DNA of 64,000 nt, taken from Bacillota bacterium. GTDB taxonomy: Bacteria > Bacillota > Clostridia > Oscillospirales > Acutalibacteraceae. The position numbers and the translations under genes are program-made. The stretch spans positions 248,001 to 312,000 of the forward strand of contig JAEYPT010000008.1 in assembly GCA_023410445.1 (NCBI GenBank). Reading direction: 5' to 3'. Position 1 is the first letter of the stretch. Every line of letters begins with the position of its first letter. This document shows, piece after piece, positions 50,040-59,157 of the stretch. The notes beneath the pieces are model-generated. The model made no database searches, was not told the DNA's origin, and worked only from the letters and a program-made list of their open reading frames with translations.

Positions 50040-51575
50040 TCACATGGGAATCAGCAGCATCCCCCGATTCTCTACCTGATCTCCGGAAATTCCGTTCTCC
50101 GACCGGATGGCATCCGTCGAGGTACGATATTGCCGGGCAATATCCCAAAGGTTCTCGCCGGGGTCCGCATAGTAAATGCAGAGCGCAGCCGAGCGATCCT
50201 GTGTGGCAGGTCTGGTCTCATCGGCTGTCACAGATGTGACGGCCCGGTAGTTCAGCTTCCCGTAAATCTCCGCCGTGAGCCGAAGCTCCGTCTTGGCCTC
50301 AATTCCGGTGCCCAAAAGCCGATAGCTGATACCGCCGACATTCGCGTCCGCCATGCATTTCAGATTATCGCCCTGAGTCGACGTCGGCCGCGAGAATTCG
50401 AAATCGAGCAGCCGTTCAAAATAGAAGGGTTTGTTTTCCGCATCCACGGCAAAAACACAGAGACTGTATTTTCCCTTGAACATCAGCTGCCCGCCCTGCA
50501 CCTCCGCTGCCGCGGAACTCACTTCGCTCCAGACGTCGATTACCTTGGATATCTGTGCGTCCTCCACGGTAAGAGAGCTTTTGTGCACGTAGGTGTCGCC
50601 CGTCAATTCCTGAAGATTATCCATGGTTTTCGGTTTGGCGTCGACGTTCAGATCATATAATTTGGAATAGGCGTCGCTGACCATGGTGACGTTCTCGGCT
50701 TTATAGGCGGCCGTATTCGCAAAAAGCTTGATCTGGGTATCGAAAAATGTCTTGTCGCCCGAATAGTCGTTCTTGATCTGCACCTCAACACCGACAACAC
50801 TCAGCCGGACGCTGCAGGTACAGTCCTCGGTGACACCGTCGCAGTCGAGCATCTGGCTAAACGGAACCGTAAATTCCATGGTTTCGGGCAGGCCGTTCTC
50901 CTCCGTGGAAAGGTAGAGGAATTTGACGCAAACCTCGCCCTTGGTCATAAGCTTCCCCGCCGCGACCTTGAAATCCTGAAGGACGGCAAACGCGTCCGTG
51001 CGCAGGACGCTGTCTGCGGGCGGTTTTCCGGTGCCGAGTTCCAGTATTTCGTCAATGCCGAACTGCTGCTGAGAAAAACCGGCCAGTTTGTTGACGGAAA
51101 CCGTTTTTTTCTGCTGTTCCACGTCTTCGCCGGCGATATTCGCGACCACTTCGGTTTGACCCTGGACGGTCACCTTTGCGCAAACAGAAAAAGCTCCGTG
51201 AATATCCAGCCGCCGCGGGCTGGTTGCGCGGCAGTTGATGTATTCCACGCGCGGAAACGCGAAGACCTGAGCGTTGTCGGCCGACTGCTTGAGCACGATT
51301 TCTGTGGAAAACGTGTCGCTGCTGTCGCAGAAGCGTACGCTGGTCCCCGCCGGATCGAGATAATAGACCTTGACAGTAAAGCTGCCGTCAAGCATCAGCC
51401 GGTCGCCGGAAATATTGCGCGACGAAATTTTCGGATAAATCTGGCATTTCAAAATCCGCTGAATATCTGCGCAGTAATCCGGAAGACTGATGTTTAGATC
51501 GACAGGCTGCTCCTGACAGCCGTCGTAAATCACTTCACCGACAGACAGAACCTCGCGGTCGAGCGAATAATCCAT
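50040..51575 (-). CDS. SipL-like DUF3794 and LysM protein (SpoIVA-interacting)
   Basis: A 511-residue protein with repeated DUF3794 modules (N-terminal LDREVLSVGEVIYDGCQEQP, a second around residues 170-290, a third around 320-450) and a C-terminal LysM domain (PGENLWDIARQYRTSTDAI near residue 470). This is the layout of SipL of Clostridioides difficile, where the LysM domain binds SpoIVA and anchors the coat. Placement directly before spoIVA supports that role here. The start follows AAAGGAGAGG. The domain call is firm and the SipL function is inferred. Confidence 0.9.
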   Translation of the reverse strand: MDYSLDREVLSVGEVIYDGCQEQPVDLNISLPDYCADIQRILKCQIYPKISSRNISGDRLMLDGSFTVKVYYLDPAGTSVRFCDSSDTFSTEIVLKQSADNAQVFAFPRVEYINCRATSPRRLDIHGAFSVCAKVTVQGQTEVVANIAGEDVEQQKKTVSVNKLAGFSQQQFGIDEILELGTGKPPADSVLRTDAFAVLQDFKVAAGKLMTKGEVCVKFLYLSTEENGLPETMEFTVPFSQMLDCDGVTEDCTCSVRLSVVGVEVQIKNDYSGDKTFFDTQIKLFANTAAYKAENVTMVSDAYSKLYDLNVDAKPKTMDNLQELTGDTYVHKSSLTVEDAQISKVIDVWSEVSSAAAEVQGGQLMFKGKYSLCVFAVDAENKPFYFERLLDFEFSRPTSTQGDNLKCMADANVGGISYRLLGTGIEAKTELRLTAEIYGKLNYRAVTSVTADETRPATQDRSAALCIYYADPGENLWDIARQYRTSTDAIRSENGISGDQVENRGMLLIPM

Positions 51576-51758
51576 AAAGGCCCTCTCCTTTTTTTATTTC
51601 TCCGTAATTGTTATTCCGGTCTTGTCTTATTTATGACTTGAAGACCAGAAAAAACCGGAGAACACCGTGCGGGTGCGGACCTGAGGACTGCTTCGTCCGC
51701 CGTGCGCCGAGTCCGGTGGGAAACAGGAAAACGTCACACCTTTAAGGAGGAATCAGGG

Positions 51759-52013
51759 ATGAAGGATTCAAAACCGAAAGATAAATCGCCGAGGCATGAA
51801 CATGCCCAACAGACGCCTTACAGTTCCCATTTTGCAAACGGAATCTCCCTCGGGGCCGGAGCGTACTTTCGTTACGACGGGCCGGAGAACAGCCGGAGCG
51901 ACCCGGACGATGACGATGCCGTTTTCGGTCTGGAAAACCTGAACGGAATTTCCGATGATTCGGATCAGGACCGCAGCCTCGAGAACCTGAACGGATTTTC
52001 TCGGCCCGACTGA
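51759..52013 (+). CDS. Small hydrophilic protein with LENLNG repeat, unknown function
   Basis: An 84-residue soluble, strongly charged protein. It begins MKDSKPKDKSPRHEHAQQTP, has a Gly/aromatic middle (FANGISLGAGAYFRYDG), and ends with two copies of LENLNG separated by 15 residues. The AAGGAGG ribosome binding site is excellent and a strong terminator follows. I do not recognise a family. It diverges from the sipL-spoIVA pair, and its Asp/Ser-rich, disordered make-up would fit a spore-associated protein, but that is only a guess from location. Confidence 0.7.
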   Translation: MKDSKPKDKSPRHEHAQQTPYSSHFANGISLGAGAYFRYDGPENSRSDPDDDDAVFGLENLNGISDDSDQDRSLENLNGFSRPD

Positions 52014-52023
52014 ACACACAGAA

Positions 52024-52062
52024 AGCAGGCGCCGTCTTTCGACGGCGCCTGCCCTTTGTTCT
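52024..52062 (+). terminator. Intrinsic terminator between the small gene and groEL
   Basis: A 12-base-pair stem GCAGGCGCCGTC/GACGGCGCCTGC (52025-52036 with 52041-52052) followed by CCTTTGTTCTT. The minus-strand tail (TTTCTGTG) is weaker but may also stop groEL transcription. Confidence 0.88.
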
Positions 52063-52090
52063 TCTATAATACTGTGCGGAAATTCTTGAA

Positions 52091-53722
52091 TTAGTACATG
52101 CCGCCCATGCCCGGGTCAGCCGGAACAGCGGGAGCCGGTGCGGGTTCCTTCTTGTCGGCCACAAGGGACTCGGTGGTAAGAACCATCGAAGCGACGGAGG
52201 AAGCGTTCTGCAGTGCGGAACGGGTTACCTTGGTCGGGTCCACAACGCCGAAAGAAAGCATGTCGCCGTATTCGTCGGTCATAAAGTTGTAGCCGTAGCC
52301 GACCTTGTTCGCCTTCTTGATGGTATCAAGAATGATGGAGCCTTCCAGACCAGCATTTGCAGCGATCTGACGGACCGGCTCTTCCAGAGCGCGCAGAACA
52401 ATCTTCGCGCCGGTCTTCATGTCGCCCTCGGACTTGTTCACAAGAGCTTCCACTTCGGAAATGGTGTTGATGAGGGCCACGCCGCCGCCGGCGACGATAC
52501 CTTCCTCAACCGCAGCCTTCGTTGCGGCAAGGGCATCTTCCACGCGCATCTTCATTTCCTTCATCTCGACCTCGGTAGCAGCGCCGACCTTGATGACGGC
52601 TACGCCGCCGGACAGCTTTGCAAGGCGCTCCTGGAGCTTTTCACGGTCGAAATCGGAAGTTGTTTTCTCAATCTGGGCCTTGATCTGGGAAATACGATCG
52701 GTGATCTGCTTCTTGTCGCCTACGCCGTCGATGATGATGGTGTTTTCCTTGTCCACCTTCACCTGGCGTGCATGGCCGAGCTGCTCCATGGTGGCATCCT
52801 TGAGTTCCAGACCGAGCTCGGAGGAAATCACCTGGCCGCCGGTCAGGATTGCAATATCCTGCAGCATTTCTTTCCTGCGGTCGCCGAAGCCTGGAGCTTT
52901 GACGCCGACGCAGGTGAAGGTGCCGCGGAGTTTGTTCAGAATCAAGGTGCTCAGTGCTTCGCCCTCAATATCCTCTGCGATAATGACCAGCTTTTTGCCG
53001 GACTGAACGATCTTCTCGAGAAGGGGCAGGAGCTCCTGAATGTTGGAAACCTTTTTATCCGTGATCAGAATCGAAGCGTCGTCGATGACTGCTTCCATCT
53101 TTTCCGTATCGGTAACCATGTACGGGGTGACATAGCCGCGGTCGAACATCATGCCTTCCACGACTTCGGAATAGGTTTCAGCAGTCTTAGATTCCTCAAC
53201 GGTGATAACGCCGTCAGAGGTAACCTTCGCCATCGCTTCGGAAATCAGTTTGCCGATAAACTCGTTGGAAGCCGAAATCGAGGCAACACGGGCGATATCG
53301 TCCGGGCCAGAAACCTTCTTCGAGTTCTTTTTCAGGGCTGCTACAGCCGTATCAACTGCAGCCTGAATCCCGTTGCGGATCGCCATCGGGTTTGCGCCCG
53401 CGGTAACGTTCTTCATGCCCTCGCGGATCAGCGCCTGAGCAAGCAGAGTCGCGGTGGTGGTGCCGTCGCCGGCAACGTCGTTCGTCTTGGTAGCAACTTC
53501 CTTGACAAGCTGTGCGCCCATGTTCTCATAGGGATCTTCCAGCTCGACTTCCTTCGCAATGGTTACGCCGTCGTTCGTGATGAGCGGAGCGCCGAACTTT
53601 TTATCAAGGACAACGTTGCGGCCTTTGGGGCCCAGGGTGATTTTCACCGTATCGGCAAGCTGATTTACGCCTTTTAACAGCGCTTTTCTGGCTTCTTCGC
53701 CGTAAATAATCTGTTTCGCCAT
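52091..53722 (-). CDS. groEL: Chaperonin GroEL
   Basis: Large ring subunit of the GroE folding machine. The 543-residue protein has the ATP-binding GDGTTTATLLAQALIREG near residue 85, the chaperonin signature AAVEEGIVAGGGVALI near residue 403, and the GMGGMY end, here after an Ala/Pro-rich stretch. It follows groES by 37 bases in a CIRCE-controlled operon. Confidence 0.98.
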   Translation of the reverse strand: MAKQIIYGEEARKALLKGVNQLADTVKITLGPKGRNVVLDKKFGAPLITNDGVTIAKEVELEDPYENMGAQLVKEVATKTNDVAGDGTTTATLLAQALIREGMKNVTAGANPMAIRNGIQAAVDTAVAALKKNSKKVSGPDDIARVASISASNEFIGKLISEAMAKVTSDGVITVEESKTAETYSEVVEGMMFDRGYVTPYMVTDTEKMEAVIDDASILITDKKVSNIQELLPLLEKIVQSGKKLVIIAEDIEGEALSTLILNKLRGTFTCVGVKAPGFGDRRKEMLQDIAILTGGQVISSELGLELKDATMEQLGHARQVKVDKENTIIIDGVGDKKQITDRISQIKAQIEKTTSDFDREKLQERLAKLSGGVAVIKVGAATEVEMKEMKMRVEDALAATKAAVEEGIVAGGGVALINTISEVEALVNKSEGDMKTGAKIVLRALEEPVRQIAANAGLEGSIILDTIKKANKVGYGYNFMTDEYGDMLSFGVVDPTKVTRSALQNASSVASMVLTTESLVADKKEPAPAPAVPADPGMGGMY

Positions 53723-53759
53723 AAATCTGATTCCTCCAAATTAAAAATTATTGGTATCC

Positions 53760-54044
53760 TTATTCTACAACCGCAAGAATGTCGCTCTGACGGACAATGG
53801 TATAATCGGTGCCGTCAAGCTTTACTTCCGTGCCCGCGTATTTGCTGGCAATAACACGGTCGCCCTTTTTCACGTACATGGTGACTTCCTTGCCGTCGAC
53901 CACGCCGCCCGGTCCGACCTCAATTACGTCGGCAATCTGCGGCTTCTCTTTGGCGGAACCGGCGAGAATAATGCCGCCCTTCGTGGTTTCTTCCGCTTCT
54001 TCCATCTTGATCAAGACTCTGTCCAGTAACGGTTTAATGGTCAT
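53760..54044 (-). CDS. groES: Co-chaperonin GroES
   Basis: Lid of the GroEL chamber. It has 94 residues: IKPLLDRVLIKMEEAEETTK at the start, the mobile loop KGGIILAGSAKEKP, and GDRVIASKYAGTEVKLDG. The ATG at 54044 follows AAAGGAGGA; a longer upstream frame would run into the CIRCE element. Confidence 0.98.
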   Translation of the reverse strand: MTIKPLLDRVLIKMEEAEETTKGGIILAGSAKEKPQIADVIEVGPGGVVDGKEVTMYVKKGDRVIASKYAGTEVKLDGTDYTIVRQSDILAVVE

Positions 54045-54075
54045 AATATGTCCTCCTTTAATAACGTCTAGTTGT

Positions 54076-54102
54076 TTAGCACTCATCATCTTTGAGTGCT
54101 AA
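54076..54102. promoter_or_regulatory. CIRCE element (HrcA operator) of groESL
   Basis: A perfect inverted repeat TTAGCACTC-N9-GAGTGCTAA. It is the standard HrcA-binding site and sits directly after the groES promoter -10. hrcA itself is not in the window. Confidence 0.97.
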
Positions 54103-54106
54103 GACT

Positions 54107-54135
54107 ATTTTATCTGCTTTGTTTCCAAAAATCAA
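54107..54135 (-). promoter_or_regulatory. Promoter of groESL
   Basis: Minus strand TTGATT (54130-54135), 17 bases, TAAAAT (54107-54112), immediately upstream of the CIRCE element. Confidence 0.85.
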
Positions 54136-54197
54136 GTGGTTTTTTAGGAATTTGCCTGAGTTAATAATTTATTTACAAATTTATTTCCGATCCCGGT

Positions 54198-55106
54198 TCA
54201 GCCTTGCTGCGGAACCAGAAAACGCGCGGAAGCGGGGGCTACTTCAAAGGCGGTGCTGCCGATTTCTCTGGATTCGCCGTCCAGATTTTCTACCAGCGGG
54301 CGTGGACCCGTAATCTCAATTTTCCTGCCGCGGCAAAAGGTCAGAAGCCCGTCGAACTCCTTCGACGACAGGTGCCTGCCGGCTTTATAAAGCTTCAAAA
54401 GCGTCGGGATACGGTAAAACTTGGGTTTCCGGATCAGGATGAAATCCAGCAGACCGTCATCGGGCAAGGCCTGCGGAGCGCCGCAGTAACCGCCGCCGTA
54501 ATAACGCCCGTTCCCCACGACCGCCATCAGGAAGCAGCCGCTGAAGCTTTTCACGCCGTCGATGGTAATCTGCATTTCATCGCCGATTTTGCCGAGAAGG
54601 ATTTTCAGCAGAGCGAGGTCATACGCCGCCGGACCGCTCAGAAATGGATTACGCTTCAGCTTCTGTACCTCCAGAGGGACCTTTGCGTCCATGCCGACCG
54701 TGCAGAGGTTGACGGAAACATCTTCCCCCGAGCGGATGGTATCAACCGTGCGGGAAATGGCTGCCAGTTGTTTTTCCGGTGAAAGGAAAACCTTTTGCTC
54801 GCCAAAGGTTTTGATAAAGTCATTCCCGGAACCGCAGGGAAAAATACCAATTTCCACATTTTCCATGCCGAAAGTGCCCGCAGCAATTTCACTGAGCGTT
54901 CCGTCGCCCCCCAGACCGTAGATTCTCACGCGATCCCCTTTTCCGCCTTCCATGCGTGCAAGCTGCGCCGCATGCTTCGGCCCCTCGGTTATGTAGCAGG
55001 TAAAATCGATCCCGCGGGAATTCCAGTAATCGCCGATGCGGGGAAAAAAGGCCTCGGCGGCGCCTTTTTTCCCCGCAGCCGGATTGACAATAAATACATA
55101 TCTCAT
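54198..55106 (-). CDS. Diacylglycerol kinase-family lipid kinase
   Basis: A 302-residue DAGK-catalytic-domain protein (YegS/BmrU-like). VFIVNPAAGKKGAAEAF at the N-terminus and the GGDGTLSEIAAG nucleotide-binding loop near residue 65 with FPCGSGNDFIKTFG are diagnostic. It probably phosphorylates diacylglycerol or a related lipid at the membrane. It is followed at the 5' side by the RNA methyltransferase gene on the same strand, 27 bases away. Confidence 0.92.
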   Translation of the reverse strand: MRYVFIVNPAAGKKGAAEAFFPRIGDYWNSRGIDFTCYITEGPKHAAQLARMEGGKGDRVRIYGLGGDGTLSEIAAGTFGMENVEIGIFPCGSGNDFIKTFGEQKVFLSPEKQLAAISRTVDTIRSGEDVSVNLCTVGMDAKVPLEVQKLKRNPFLSGPAAYDLALLKILLGKIGDEMQITIDGVKSFSGCFLMAVVGNGRYYGGGYCGAPQALPDDGLLDFILIRKPKFYRIPTLLKLYKAGRHLSSKEFDGLLTFCRGRKIEITGPRPLVENLDGESREIGSTAFEVAPASARFLVPQQG

Positions 55107-55133
55107 GTGTATTCTGCCCCGTTTCCGATGCGA

Positions 55134-56252
55134 TTATTTATAAAACATATAATACTGGCATTTGATCATGCCGTTATACAGCTTTCTACGGCGGTCAGCT
55201 TTGCGGCCGAAGCAGGTTTCAAAGGTTTCGTCCGGGCTGATGACCGAATAGCTCCAGCCGTGCATGCGCTCGAACACTCTGCCCATCGTGCGGTAAAGCT
55301 CCTGCGCCTGTTTGAGGTCAAGCAGACGTTCGCCGTAGGGCGGGTTGCAGATGACGCAGCCGTATTCCCCCTCCGGGTGAAATTCGGAAACATCCCGCTT
55401 TTCGGCATAGACCCGATCCGCAACACCGGCCTTGACCGCGTTTTCACGCGTCAGAGAAACGGCGGCACCGTCGGTATCGTAGCCGTGCGCCTGAAACGGC
55501 GCGTCCGAAATTTCCATGCTGCGCGCGCGTTCCCGCTCACGCTTCCAGACTTCGGGTGGAATGCAATTCCACTCCTCGGCCGCAAAGCGGCGATTCCGAC
55601 CGGGCGCCATGTTCTTCGCATAGAGAGCCCCTTCGATCAGGATGGTTCCTGAGCCACAGAACGGATCGATCAGGTTCGCGTCGTGCCGGACGCGGGAAAG
55701 ATACACCATCGCGGCGGCCAGTGTTTCCCGGATCGGCGCTTCGGCGGAATTGGCGCGGTATCCGCGCTTGTGGAGACCGATTCCTGAGGTATCGATCATC
55801 AGGCTGACGTGATCCTTCAGGATCAGGAACTGAATCTGAAGGCGTGGCCCGGTCTCCTCAAACCAAGTGAGGGAATATTTTTGCTTCAGGCGCTCCACAA
55901 CCGCCTTTTTTACGATGGCCTGGCAGTCCGGAACACTTGCAAGCTTGGAACTCAGGCAGGAGCCCTTGACCGGAAATGCATCCTGCTTCCCGATCCAACG
56001 TTCCCACGGCAGAGCCCTCACGCCCTGAAACAGCTCTTCAAAGCTGCGGGCCTCGAATTCCCCGAGCCAGACGAGAATCCTCTCGCCGTAGCGGGTCCAC
56101 AGGTTTGCCCGAGCCAGCATTTCGTTTGTACCGTCGAAGAGGACGCGGCCGTTCTGCGCCTCCACGCCGGTTGCTTCCATTTTTCTGAGTTCATCCGCCA
56201 CAAGGCCCTCCACCCCGAAGAGGCAGGGGCAGGCAAGTTTAAAATCTTCCAT
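55134..56252 (-). CDS. THUMP-domain 23S rRNA methyltransferase (RlmL/YpsC-like)
   Basis: A 372-residue N2-guanine RNA methyltransferase. An N-terminal THUMP domain (about residues 50-160) is followed by a SAM-binding methylase domain with DPFCGSGTILIEGA near residue 190 and the catalytic NPPYGERL near residue 300. It corresponds to the N-terminal half of RlmL, which in Firmicutes is a separate protein. The ATG at 56252 after TTGGAGATT gives the usual MEDFKLACPCLFG start. Confidence 0.92.
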   Translation of the reverse strand: MEDFKLACPCLFGVEGLVADELRKMEATGVEAQNGRVLFDGTNEMLARANLWTRYGERILVWLGEFEARSFEELFQGVRALPWERWIGKQDAFPVKGSCLSSKLASVPDCQAIVKKAVVERLKQKYSLTWFEETGPRLQIQFLILKDHVSLMIDTSGIGLHKRGYRANSAEAPIRETLAAAMVYLSRVRHDANLIDPFCGSGTILIEGALYAKNMAPGRNRRFAAEEWNCIPPEVWKRERERARSMEISDAPFQAHGYDTDGAAVSLTRENAVKAGVADRVYAEKRDVSEFHPEGEYGCVICNPPYGERLLDLKQAQELYRTMGRVFERMHGWSYSVISPDETFETCFGRKADRRRKLYNGMIKCQYYMFYK

Positions 56253-56265
56253 ATTCAATCTCCAA

Positions 56266-56300
56266 TAAAAACAGGGGGCCGCGGGATTGCGCAGCCCCCC
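56266..56300 (-). terminator. Intrinsic terminator after hpf
   Basis: GGGGGC (56274-56279) pairs with GCCCCC (56294-56299); the minus-strand tail is TGTTTTTATT. Confidence 0.8.
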
Positions 56301-56331
56301 ATCATGATTTGTTTTTGTACCGGAAGAAACC

Positions 56332-56874
56332 CTATTCCATATCCGGCTCGAGAAGGCCGTAATCCCCGTCCTTCCGGCGGTAAACGACGTTGATCTCCCC
56401 GTCTTCCTCATTCCGGAACATAAAGAACTGATGCTCCAGAAGGTTCATTTGCAGAATAGCTTCCTCCACACTGAGCGGCTTGACAAAGAAACGCTTGGTT
56501 CTCACCACGTTGTATTCTTCGGAGCTGTCATCCGCTTCACCGCCCGTATAATCGCTCAGGAACTCATCCAGCGCGGCAGAAGAATGCACCCGTTTGTCAA
56601 GGCGGTTCTTGTTTTTGCGGATCTGGCTGCCCAGAGCTTCGATTACCTCATCCAGCGCGGCATTCATCTCGGGGCCCGTAGCCTCCGCCCGGTAGAATAT
56701 ACCCCCGGAGCGAATCGTAATTTCCACGGTCTGACGGTTTTTCTCCAGCGTGACCACCACTTTGGCCTGCGCGTCCTCCTCAAAGATCCGGTCGAACCGC
56801 GACAGCTTTTTCTCTGCGAGCTCTTTGAAATTCTCGCGCAGATTGACCTTACGTCCCGTAATTGCGACCTTCAT
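56332..56874 (-). CDS. hpf: Ribosome hibernation promoting factor, long form
   Basis: Binds 30S subunits and dimerises 70S ribosomes into inactive 100S particles in stationary phase. The 180-residue protein has the N-terminal fold (MKVAITGRKVNLRENFKELA, DRIFEEDAQAKVVVTLEKNR) and the C-terminal dimerisation domain (VVRTKRFFVKPLSVEEAIL with VVYRRKDGDYGLLEP), so it is the long type of Firmicutes. It stands alone, with its own terminator. Confidence 0.96.
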   Translation of the reverse strand: MKVAITGRKVNLRENFKELAEKKLSRFDRIFEEDAQAKVVVTLEKNRQTVEITIRSGGIFYRAEATGPEMNAALDEVIEALGSQIRKNKNRLDKRVHSSAALDEFLSDYTGGEADDSSEEYNVVRTKRFFVKPLSVEEAILQMNLLEHQFFMFRNEEDGEINVVYRRKDGDYGLLEPDME

Positions 56875-57003
56875 GCAAACATCCCCTTTTGCGTTATTGG
56901 GAAGGATTCCCCTTCACCAAAAGTATACCATATTTTTACCGCAAAAGGAACGAGTTATAATCGTTTGGGAGGCAGAAAAACAGGAAAATTTCACGTCATG
57001 CGG

Positions 57004-57846
57004 TCAGAGCGTCACACTTTTGTGACGCGTGACGTGACAGCCGACGTTAACGGCAACCGGCAACCCGGCAATATGGGTCGGACCCTGCTCAATCTGGACG
57101 GCCAATGCGGTGGTGCTGCCCCCAAAGCCCTGCGGGCCGATGTTCAGGCCGTTGACCGCTTTCATCATTTTCTGTTCCAGCTCCGCGTAATAAGGATCGG
57201 GATTCGGCCTTGAAACCGGCCTGCAAAGAGCCGTTTTGGCAAGCAGGGCGCATTTTTCGAAATCTCCGCCGATCCCCACGCCAAGCACCATCGGCGGGCA
57301 CGGATTTCCGCCGGCGAGACGGGCCGTTTCCGCGACAAAACCGATGATATCCTCCACCGAAGCGGAGGGAGTAAACATTTTGATGCGGCTCATGTTTTCG
57401 CTCCCGAAGCCTTTCGGGGCCACCAGAAGCGTGAGCTTATCCCCGGGAACAATCCGCACGTGCAGCACGGCAGGGGTATTGTCCCCCGTGTTGACGCGGC
57501 GGAGGGGGTCTCCGACGACGGAGCAGCGCAGCAGGCCTTCCACATAGCCGCGGTGGACGCCCTCGTTGACGGCGTCCTCGAAGCTTCCGCCCGCAATGTG
57601 AACCTCCTGCCCGAGTTCTGCGAACACGACGGCCATGCCGGTATCCTGGCAGACCGGGATGTTCAGCTCCCGCGCTGCATCCATATTGGCGCACAGGTCG
57701 GAGAGAATTGCCTTCCCTGTCGGGGAAGTTTCTGTTTCGGCGGCCTGGCCGATTTTTTTCTCAAGATCGTGCGGAAGAATCCGGTTCGCTTCGATGCAGA
57801 GGCGCGCGATTTCCGCCGAAATCTGCTCCACATTGATTTCTTTCAT
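57004..57846 (-). CDS. Fumarate hydratase alpha subunit (Fe-S, class I)
   Basis: A 280-residue subunit of the oxygen-sensitive fumarase/tartrate dehydratase family. The three cluster cysteines are visible: NIPVCQDTGMAV near residue 66, AGGNPCPPMVLGVGIGGDF near residue 180, and NVGCHVTRHK close to the end. The start is the ATG at 57846. The beta subunit that normally follows is missing: the next gene downstream is hpf, 129 bases away. Upstream, an amidohydrolase gene ends eight bases before it. Function depends on a beta subunit encoded elsewhere. Confidence 0.92.
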   Translation of the reverse strand: MKEINVEQISAEIARLCIEANRILPHDLEKKIGQAAETETSPTGKAILSDLCANMDAARELNIPVCQDTGMAVVFAELGQEVHIAGGSFEDAVNEGVHRGYVEGLLRCSVVGDPLRRVNTGDNTPAVLHVRIVPGDKLTLLVAPKGFGSENMSRIKMFTPSASVEDIIGFVAETARLAGGNPCPPMVLGVGIGGDFEKCALLAKTALCRPVSRPNPDPYYAELEQKMMKAVNGLNIGPQGFGGSTTALAVQIEQGPTHIAGLPVAVNVGCHVTRHKSVTL

Positions 57847-57853
57847 GATGCTT

Positions 57854-59017
57854 TCACCCCGCAGTTTTTTGTAGAATTCCGTCCGCAATCACCAGTTCGG
57901 GCTTTGCCGTAAAGGAAAGCGGGTTTTCGCGGAACACGAGAAGATCCGCGTCCTTTCCGGGCCGGATGGAACCGACTTTTCCGTCAATGCCGCAGATGCG
58001 GGCCGGGTTGATCGTAATCGCCCGGAGTGCTTCCTCCGGCTCCATTCCCTCGCGCACGGCAAGCGCGGCGCAGAGAGTCAAATACTGCAACGGGACCACG
58101 GGGTGATCGGTCACGATTGCCGTCAGAATTCCGTTCTTCGCGAGGATTCCGGGGGCTGCCGGGGTAAGGTTTTTCAGTTCCGGCTTACCGCGGTCGCACA
58201 GCAGAGGCCCCGAAAGCACGCGCGTGCCTTCTTTTTTCAGGCCATCGGCAATCAGGTGTCCCTCGGTTCCGTGCACGATGACATAATCCAGCCCGAATTC
58301 CTTGGCGATACGAATGGCGGTATAAATATCGTCCGCGCGGTGTGCGTGAAAATGCACCTGAATTTCCCGCCGAAGCGCAGGCACAAGGGCCTCGCTTTTC
58401 ATGTCGAAATCCGGGGGATCGCAGTCCTCGTCCGTTTCGGCACGCTCCAGATCGCTGAGATAGCGCTTTGCCTTCAGCAATTCCTCGCGAATCAGCGCGG
58501 CGGTCCCCATCCGTGTGGACGGCGCCTCATTTTTGCCGTGATAAACGGTCTTGGGGTTCTCTCCGAGGGCCATTTTAATGGCAACCGGCGCTTTGACGAT
58601 CATATCGTCGATCCGTGTGCCGCAGGTTTTTACCGCCGCGAGCTGTCCGCCGATCGGGTTTGCGCTTCCGGGACCGGTGATCACCGTGGTAACCCCCGCC
58701 GCGAGTGCTTCCGAGAAACAGCGGTCCAGCGGATTGATCGCGTCAATCGCACGGAGCTGCGGAAAAACCGGGTCGGTTTCTTCGTTCCCGTCGTCCCCTT
58801 CAAAGGTCAGGCCGTCTTCCCACATGCCGAGGTGGGTGTGAGCGTCCACGAAGCCCGGGTAAACAGCCGCTCCGCGTACGTCGAGAACCTGCTCGTCCGG
58901 TTCCGGGTCAAGCGCGAAGGCAGAGACCTCCCCGATCACGGTTCCCCGGGTACGAATCGAGCCGCAGGGAATCACGTCCCCTTCCATCGTATGAATTTCC
59001 GCATTCAGTATGAGCAT
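57854..59017 (-). CDS. Amidohydrolase (imidazolonepropionase-like)
   Basis: A 387-residue TIM-barrel metal hydrolase. Metal ligands are seen in GFVDAHTHLGMWEDG near residue 55, IQVHFHAHRADDIYT near residue 217, VIVHGTEGHLI and the late TDHPVVPLQY Asp. It belongs to the subgroup of putative cytosolic amidohydrolases of clostridia related to imidazolonepropionase and prolidase; the substrate is unknown. It lies directly before the fumarase alpha gene. Confidence 0.9.
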   Translation of the reverse strand: MLILNAEIHTMEGDVIPCGSIRTRGTVIGEVSAFALDPEPDEQVLDVRGAAVYPGFVDAHTHLGMWEDGLTFEGDDGNEETDPVFPQLRAIDAINPLDRCFSEALAAGVTTVITGPGSANPIGGQLAAVKTCGTRIDDMIVKAPVAIKMALGENPKTVYHGKNEAPSTRMGTAALIREELLKAKRYLSDLERAETDEDCDPPDFDMKSEALVPALRREIQVHFHAHRADDIYTAIRIAKEFGLDYVIVHGTEGHLIADGLKKEGTRVLSGPLLCDRGKPELKNLTPAAPGILAKNGILTAIVTDHPVVPLQYLTLCAALAVREGMEPEEALRAITINPARICGIDGKVGSIRPGKDADLLVFRENPLSFTAKPELVIADGILQKTAG

Positions 59018-59124
59018 GCTTTTCCTCCAGATAAGTTACAAACAATTCCTTGTATTATGCGAAATGCGGCGGATAAAAGCCGCACGCACGCCTTCAGGAA
59101 AGGGACAAAAGGCCACTTTCCCGA

Positions 59125-59151
59125 CAAAAAAGCGGAGTGCGAACACTCCGC
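59125..59151 (-). terminator. Intrinsic terminator after the S1-domain gene
   Basis: GCGGAGTG (59132-59139) pairs with CACTCCGC (59144-59151); the minus-strand tail is TTTTTTG. Confidence 0.88.
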
Positions 59152-59157
59152 AAAATT

